DNA of 64,000 bases from Gaeumannomyces sp. JS-464 (lineage: Eukaryota > Ascomycota > Sordariomycetes > Magnaporthales > Magnaporthaceae). This document shows positions 59,376-64,000 of the stretch, one piece after another; position 1 is the first letter of the stretch, and each line of letters begins with the position of its first letter. The position numbers were made by a program, and so were the translations under genes. The stretch lies in assembly GCA_002197995.1 (NCBI GenBank), contig NGZR01000003.1, forward strand, positions 7,398,254 through 7,462,253, given 5' to 3'. The notes under the pieces were generated by a model. It was not told the origin of the DNA. It was given only the letters and a program-made list of their open reading frames with translations, and ran no database searches.

Positions 59376-62300
59376 TTTCACTTAATTAAACGCATCCTAT
59401 GCTACATTTAACATATACCATATTAACTTTCCATTAAACAATCCCACTGGTTTACGACAAACAGCTCCTTAACTCGCCGAACACTACTATTTGGGTCCAT
59501 AATACGCCTACTTGTAACAAAGCGCAGCGATAAGCGTTAAAAGTTTTACTAGGATAACCTAGCTTACAAATTGCACCTCGCAACCTCGTTCCACTCCTCC
59601 TTTTACTCGAAAAAAAGGCCAAAAACTACGTCCTTGGGTATAAGCGAAGCTCGTAACGCGTAGCGTTTAAACATTGCTTAAGTTTACGTTTTAACCGCCC
59701 TGTTAAATCCCTCCGGTTAATTCCTTTGTTAATCCTTTTAATTAATACTCCTATCGTTACTCCGCTGTCGTGTGCCTGCTATACCTCTCGTTAGCTGCTT
59801 TGCAAAAAAACTCCTGTCCTGCGTTTAAAAACTGGAAAGAATGCAAAATTTAAATTCCTGCTTTGCGTAGGCATGCTGCCTTTTTATATGTCCACTCGCT
59901 CCACTTCCTGCTCCTTACTTAGCTCCTTTTTGGGTGTCCTCCTTAAAGGTCCTCATTTCGTAACTTATTCCATGCACTTCTTCCAGTCCAATCGTTCCCC
60001 CGCCTTACTTCACTCCGTGCTAATGCCTTTGCTCCACATCTTTTTAACGTTTTTAAATGAACGATGTTCCGTCCTCGCTACGCTTCGTTCCACTGCTCCG
60101 CTTTTAAGCCTGCCTTTTACTCGTGCCTCCCTCCGTGCTTATCGATAGCCCCCGTTTAAGCTGAATTTAAAAATGGTCCTTTAGTTCCCGGTGGGTTTGT
60201 AAAACAAATTATAGGGGTTAAAAAACCAGCCCTTACACGGATTAACAAACTACTCCGGTGTTTTACGCCGATAGTGTTTCCTTTCAATCGATACCGTCTC
60301 CTTCGTTAACCCGAGTGTCCAGCACTTTTATTAGCCTTTTTTCGTCGTCCTTTCCCTCCGGTTAATTAATTCGTTCCGCTTACATAAACTCGCTTTGCTC
60401 GGACAATTTACTGCGTTTATAGTCGCCAGCTCCTAACCCTTTTTTCGTTAGGTTAACACTGTTTAATCGCTCCGCTCCTTTCCTTCCGTAAAGCTATTTA
60501 CATTTTTACTGCCTTTACTTTTACCATATAATTTTAATCACTTTCCATTTTACTTAATTACATTACTGCTTACATTACTTATTTAAATCACTGGTTAATA
60601 ATTTTTAAATACCTCCGCTTCGCTATGGTGTTATGGATTTTATTTATACCTAATTCCGTAATTACCCCGGGTTTTTATAAGCAGTTTAAAATGGAACGTT
60701 ACATGGCACAATTTAAATTACTTGCATTTGGGCTACATTTTTATATAGATATAATTTTATAATAGTGCATATCTTTCCATTTTTATCACTTTGCATTTAC
60801 GTTTACGCTTGCTTGCATTATTAAATTTTACACCGCGCTTTGCATTTACACTTTACTTAATTTACATTTGCGTTATTATTTATTCCCTAATCGGGTCGAT
60901 TTATAAAAGCATTTATAACATTACTACCGTTAAACCGAATTATAAGCTTTAAGCTTTGCTTGCACCGCTTATTACACATAACCTCGCATTTTAGCTCCGT
61001 ACACTTTTAAAATAAACATTATCGTTCATTCCGGGGAAGCAACTTCCTTTTGGAACGCATTATTAAACCATTTTGCCATTAAACACAACTTTACAATATT
61101 GCTTACCACAATATCTTTCGATAAACTAAATTTACGCTTAAATCCTTACGGATATTAACTTGCTACCCTTTGCATTAGGCATTTACCAAATTTTATGCTA
61201 ATAAAAACCTGCCGCGCATACATTAAATAACCTCCACCGGTTGCTTAACAAAAATAAATACCGTTTTACGCTGCTTATTTAACACGTAACTGCACGTCCA
61301 ACCGAAAAGCAGTCCCGATAATACAAATGCGAAACATTAGTACATCGCTGCCCGTTTCACTATTTGCTTTCTTTCCATTTTCGTTCTATTAAATCAATTA
61401 CCTTCGGCTACCTTATATCCTACCATAAATGCATACCTTATAAAAGGGTTAATATTAACGTGGGCAACTATTTGTACTTGCTGTTTTACTTGTCCGTTAT
61501 ATAAACTGCTTGCTTTTTGCTATGTAAAAAGGAAGGATTCCAATTCCTTTAAAGTGCCGCATATCGTTCTTTTATATTTAACTATAAAGTTGCTAACTTA
61601 CTTGCTCCTTTTAGTATAGCCCCCCGTATCCACTTTTTGCTCCTTTTATTAGCGCTATTGCCTTTTGGCCTTTACTTTGTGCCCCATTCCATTTAATCCA
61701 CTCGTTTTTACTCGCTAAACCCCGTTTGTGCTTTGCTGCGCACACTTCGCATTTTTTTAATTGGATTTTAAATGGCGATGTTCCGCACTTACTCCACTAG
61801 TTCCACTGCTTCGTTATTATTAGGTGCACCTTATCGCTTTGCTCCCTATGCTTATCGTAGGATTTGGGAATCGGGAAAACGAGTTTAGTTTTTTAATTCC
61901 TTAATCTTTAGTTAATTCGTAAAACAAATTATAAAGGTTAAAAAACCAACCTTTACACGGATTAACAAACTGCTCCGGTGCTTTACGCCGATAATATCTC
62001 CTTCCAATTGACACCGTTTCCTTTATTAACCCGAATGTCCAGCACTTTTATTAGCTTCCTTCGTCGTTCTTTCCTTCCGGTTAATTAACTCGCTCCGCTT
62101 ATATAAACTCGCTTTGCTCGAACAATTTACTGCGTTTATAATCGCCAACTCCCAACCCTCCTTTCGTCGGGTTATACTATCCACTTTTTTTAATCGTTTC
62201 CCACTTTATTTAATTTACATATGTTTACATTTAAAGGCATTCCCACATTTTGGCTTAATTTTATTACGCTTTACATTATGTTTAAACATTTCCGCAAGCT

Positions 62301-62465
62301 TCGGTGTTATAAATTTTATTTATACCTGGTTCCGTAGTTTTGCCTGGTTTTAAACAGCAAGTTATATTACTTTACATTTAAGCACATTTATTTGGGCTAC
62401 TTTTTTACATTATTTAATTTTATTTACGTTGCACATTTCCCTTTCGGGTAATTATTTAACACTAT

Positions 62466-63203
62466 TTATAAACTTGTATTACTAATTACACTACTTAACA
62501 TCCTCGTACTTTTCGAAAATAGCACTTTTTAACCTCGGCAACTGCTTTTTACTGTGCTTTCAATTAAACCAACGATAATAAAACACGCATTTACGTTTAA
62601 CGGATTTAAATAAACGCTTAACATTTCGTCCACCCTTTTATTAGAAATAGCTGCACATTATAACCAACCTCCTTTTTAAATCATTACTACACGTGCATAT
62701 CCCAACGTACCCGCGTTGCAACCTGCTAATCCAAGTATTTACACACTGCTATTACAGCATTTAAATATCGAGCTTTATTCCGCCCTTAACAAATGCATCC
62801 TTAATTACACAATTTGTTAGCGACGCACTTTGTACATTAATAAAGCGACCAAACTTACCTTAACAATAAAGCAACACCATGGTTAAAATCCATACGAAAT
62901 TAACCTTTTGCTTTTCCCGGGAAAGCTATCCCCAGTTACTAACAAACTAATTATACGATCCCGGCGAAAATATTATACCTTGCACAGCATTATGAAAACC
63001 GAATCCATAATACCCGACACTAGTTTCGCCTTCCGGCCGCCACTTTTTTGGAAGTATAAGCTTTATTTTAGCTTTAAAGCTTGCGCACACCGTATAGTAT
63101 GCCATACCACCTCGCATCCTTATTTAAATACATAACCGTCCTTTTGCAAAACATTACGAAAATTAAACAAATAAGCCACTAAGCTTTTACGCTGGACTTG
63201 CAT
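62466..63203 (-). pseudogene. Cargo ORF of the last full unit
   Basis: From ATG 63201-63203 to TAA 62466-62468 one frame of 246 codons, broken only by TAA/TAG (more than ten) that would be Gln if CAA/CAG. Its length is nearly the same as the Rad52-like ORF (244 codons), and its start also lies about 430 bp from the boundary motif. An alternative frame over the second half also looks coding (for example KARYLNAVIAVCKYLD), so one indel is possible. No family is recognised. Confidence 0.45.
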
Positions 63204-63783
63204 CGCTTAAATGCTGTTTAACACGACTTGCCCAAGTAATAATATCGTCCCAAATACAAGCATAAATGCTTAACAGTAGTGGAAAGCGAAGGAATCCAAT
63301 CCTTTTATCCCGGGGAACCTGCCTTTTTTATGTGCAGTTTTGCTTTTTACCCTGCTCCTTATTTAGCTCTTTTTTAAAAGTTTTTATTTCATAACTCACT
63401 TTATGCATTCTTTTAATCCAACCACTCGTCCTAACTTTTTTGCACTTTGTGTTTAGTAATGCTTTATACCCTTTTTAATAAATTTAACTGGCGGGTATTT
63501 CGTTTTACTCCACTTACTCCGCTGCTTCGTTATTATTAAATGCACCTTATCGCTTTACTCCTTATGCTTATCGTAGGATTTAAAAATCGGGAAATTAAAA
63601 TTGGTTTTTTAATCCCTTAGTTTTTAATTAATCCGTAAAATAAATTATAAAGTTAAAACCAGCCTTTATATAATCGGTATGGTGCATCGTTGCGCTTAAC
63701 ACTATTTCCTTTCGTCGACTCGAGTGTCCAGCACTTTTATTAGTTTCCTTCGTCGCTTTTTCCCTCCGGTCGGTTATTTCGCT

Positions 63784-64000
63784 TTAGGGTTAGGGTTAGG
63801 GTTAGGGTTAGGGTTAGGGTTAGGGTTAGGGTTAGGGTTAGGGTTAGGGTTAGGTTAGGGTTAGGGTTAGGTTAGGGTTAGGGTTAGGGTTAGGGTTAGG
63901 GTTAGGGTTAGGGTTAGGGTTAGGGTTAGGGTTAGGGTTAGGGTTAGGGTTAGGGTTAGGTTAGGGTTAGGGGTTAGGGTATCGGGTTAGGGTTAGGGTT
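63784..64000 (+). repeat. Telomere, (TTAGGG)n
   Basis: About 36 copies of TTAGGG to the window end. A few variants occur: TTAGG (for example near 63851 and 63868), TTAGGGG, and one GTATCGGG near the end. The G-rich strand is plus, so this is the right chromosome end. It joins the array within a unit, about 150 bp after the last boundary motif. Confidence 0.98.

Larger units (their letters stand above)
35250..63783 (+). repeat. Subtelomeric array of ~1.72-kb units, RIP-decayed
   Basis: The motif GTAAAACAAATTATARGG recurs in one orientation at about 36602, 38340, 40039, 41773, 43491, 45216, 46931, 48642, 50369, 52085, 53803, 55499, 56429, 58144, 58489, 60199, 61919 and 63635. The steps are 1696-1738 bp except 930 and 345. 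Each unit shares the region after the motif (TCCAGCACTTTTATT, then CTCCGCT/TTCGCT-type words and CTCCGGTGTTATA) and about 450 bp before it. Between these lie minus-strand ORFs that differ from unit to unit. AT content is very high, and TAA/TAG stand where CAA/CAG are expected. The last unit is cut by the telomere. Confidence 0.9.

Noticed and set aside
34352..63660. Array units as tandem Helitrons
   Set aside because: The hairpin near unit edges recalls Helitron ends, but no TC/CTRR termini at fixed places and no Rep/helicase remains were seen.
35250..63783. CRISPR array or rDNA
   Set aside because: Repeat period of ~1.7 kb with coding remains does not fit CRISPR; no rRNA sequence was recognised; the telomere and introns show a eukaryote.

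Overview
The window is the right end of a chromosome of a filamentous ascomycete, most likely a Sordariomycete. The last 217 bases are TTAGGG telomere repeats on the plus strand. The left half has GC-rich genes with short GT..AG introns of 38-82 bp carrying CTAAC-type branch sites. The right half is AT-rich and nearly free of open frames, with C-to-T and G-to-A decay typical of repeat-induced point mutation (RIP).

Layout. (1) 1-11.9 kb: subtelomeric genes: a Zn2Cys6 transcription factor (5' end outside the window), a GH5 glucanase, a decayed unknown gene, sterol 24-C-methyltransferase (ERG6-type), a secreted or membrane protein, an AA11-type LPMO and a small secreted protein. (2) 11.9-16.0 kb: two RIP-decayed Mutator-like DNA transposons with long terminal inverted repeats and 9-10 bp target duplications; the second is an internally deleted derivative of the first. 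(3) 16.2-33.3 kb: a multi-spanning membrane protein, then a stretch rich in families used for non-self recognition or signalling (HET, a DUF7708-like protein, an AAA ATPase, an ankyrin protein), an amidoligase, sulfide:quinone oxidoreductase and a GGCT/AIG2-like protein. Several of these are pseudogenes. (4) 33.5-34.3 kb: a CE3-family secreted esterase, the last intact gene before the repeats. (5) 34.26-63.78 kb: a subtelomeric array. One inverted copy with normal GC content lies against the CE3 start codon. Then come about 17 direct intervals set off by a conserved boundary motif that recurs every ~1.72 kb. The intervals carry different minus-strand cargo ORFs, all decayed. One is clearly a Rad52-family annealing protein. 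(6) 63.78-64.0 kb: telomere.

Two themes run through the window. First, many otherwise well conserved genes (GH5, ERG6, SQR, AAA, amidoligase, small secreted protein, membrane protein) are broken by single-base gains or losses, mostly in G or C runs. RIP does not cause this; unpolished long-read assembly is the simplest explanation. Second, the array looks like a decayed multigene family whose members share 5' and 3' flanks and a structured boundary element while the coding cargo differs.
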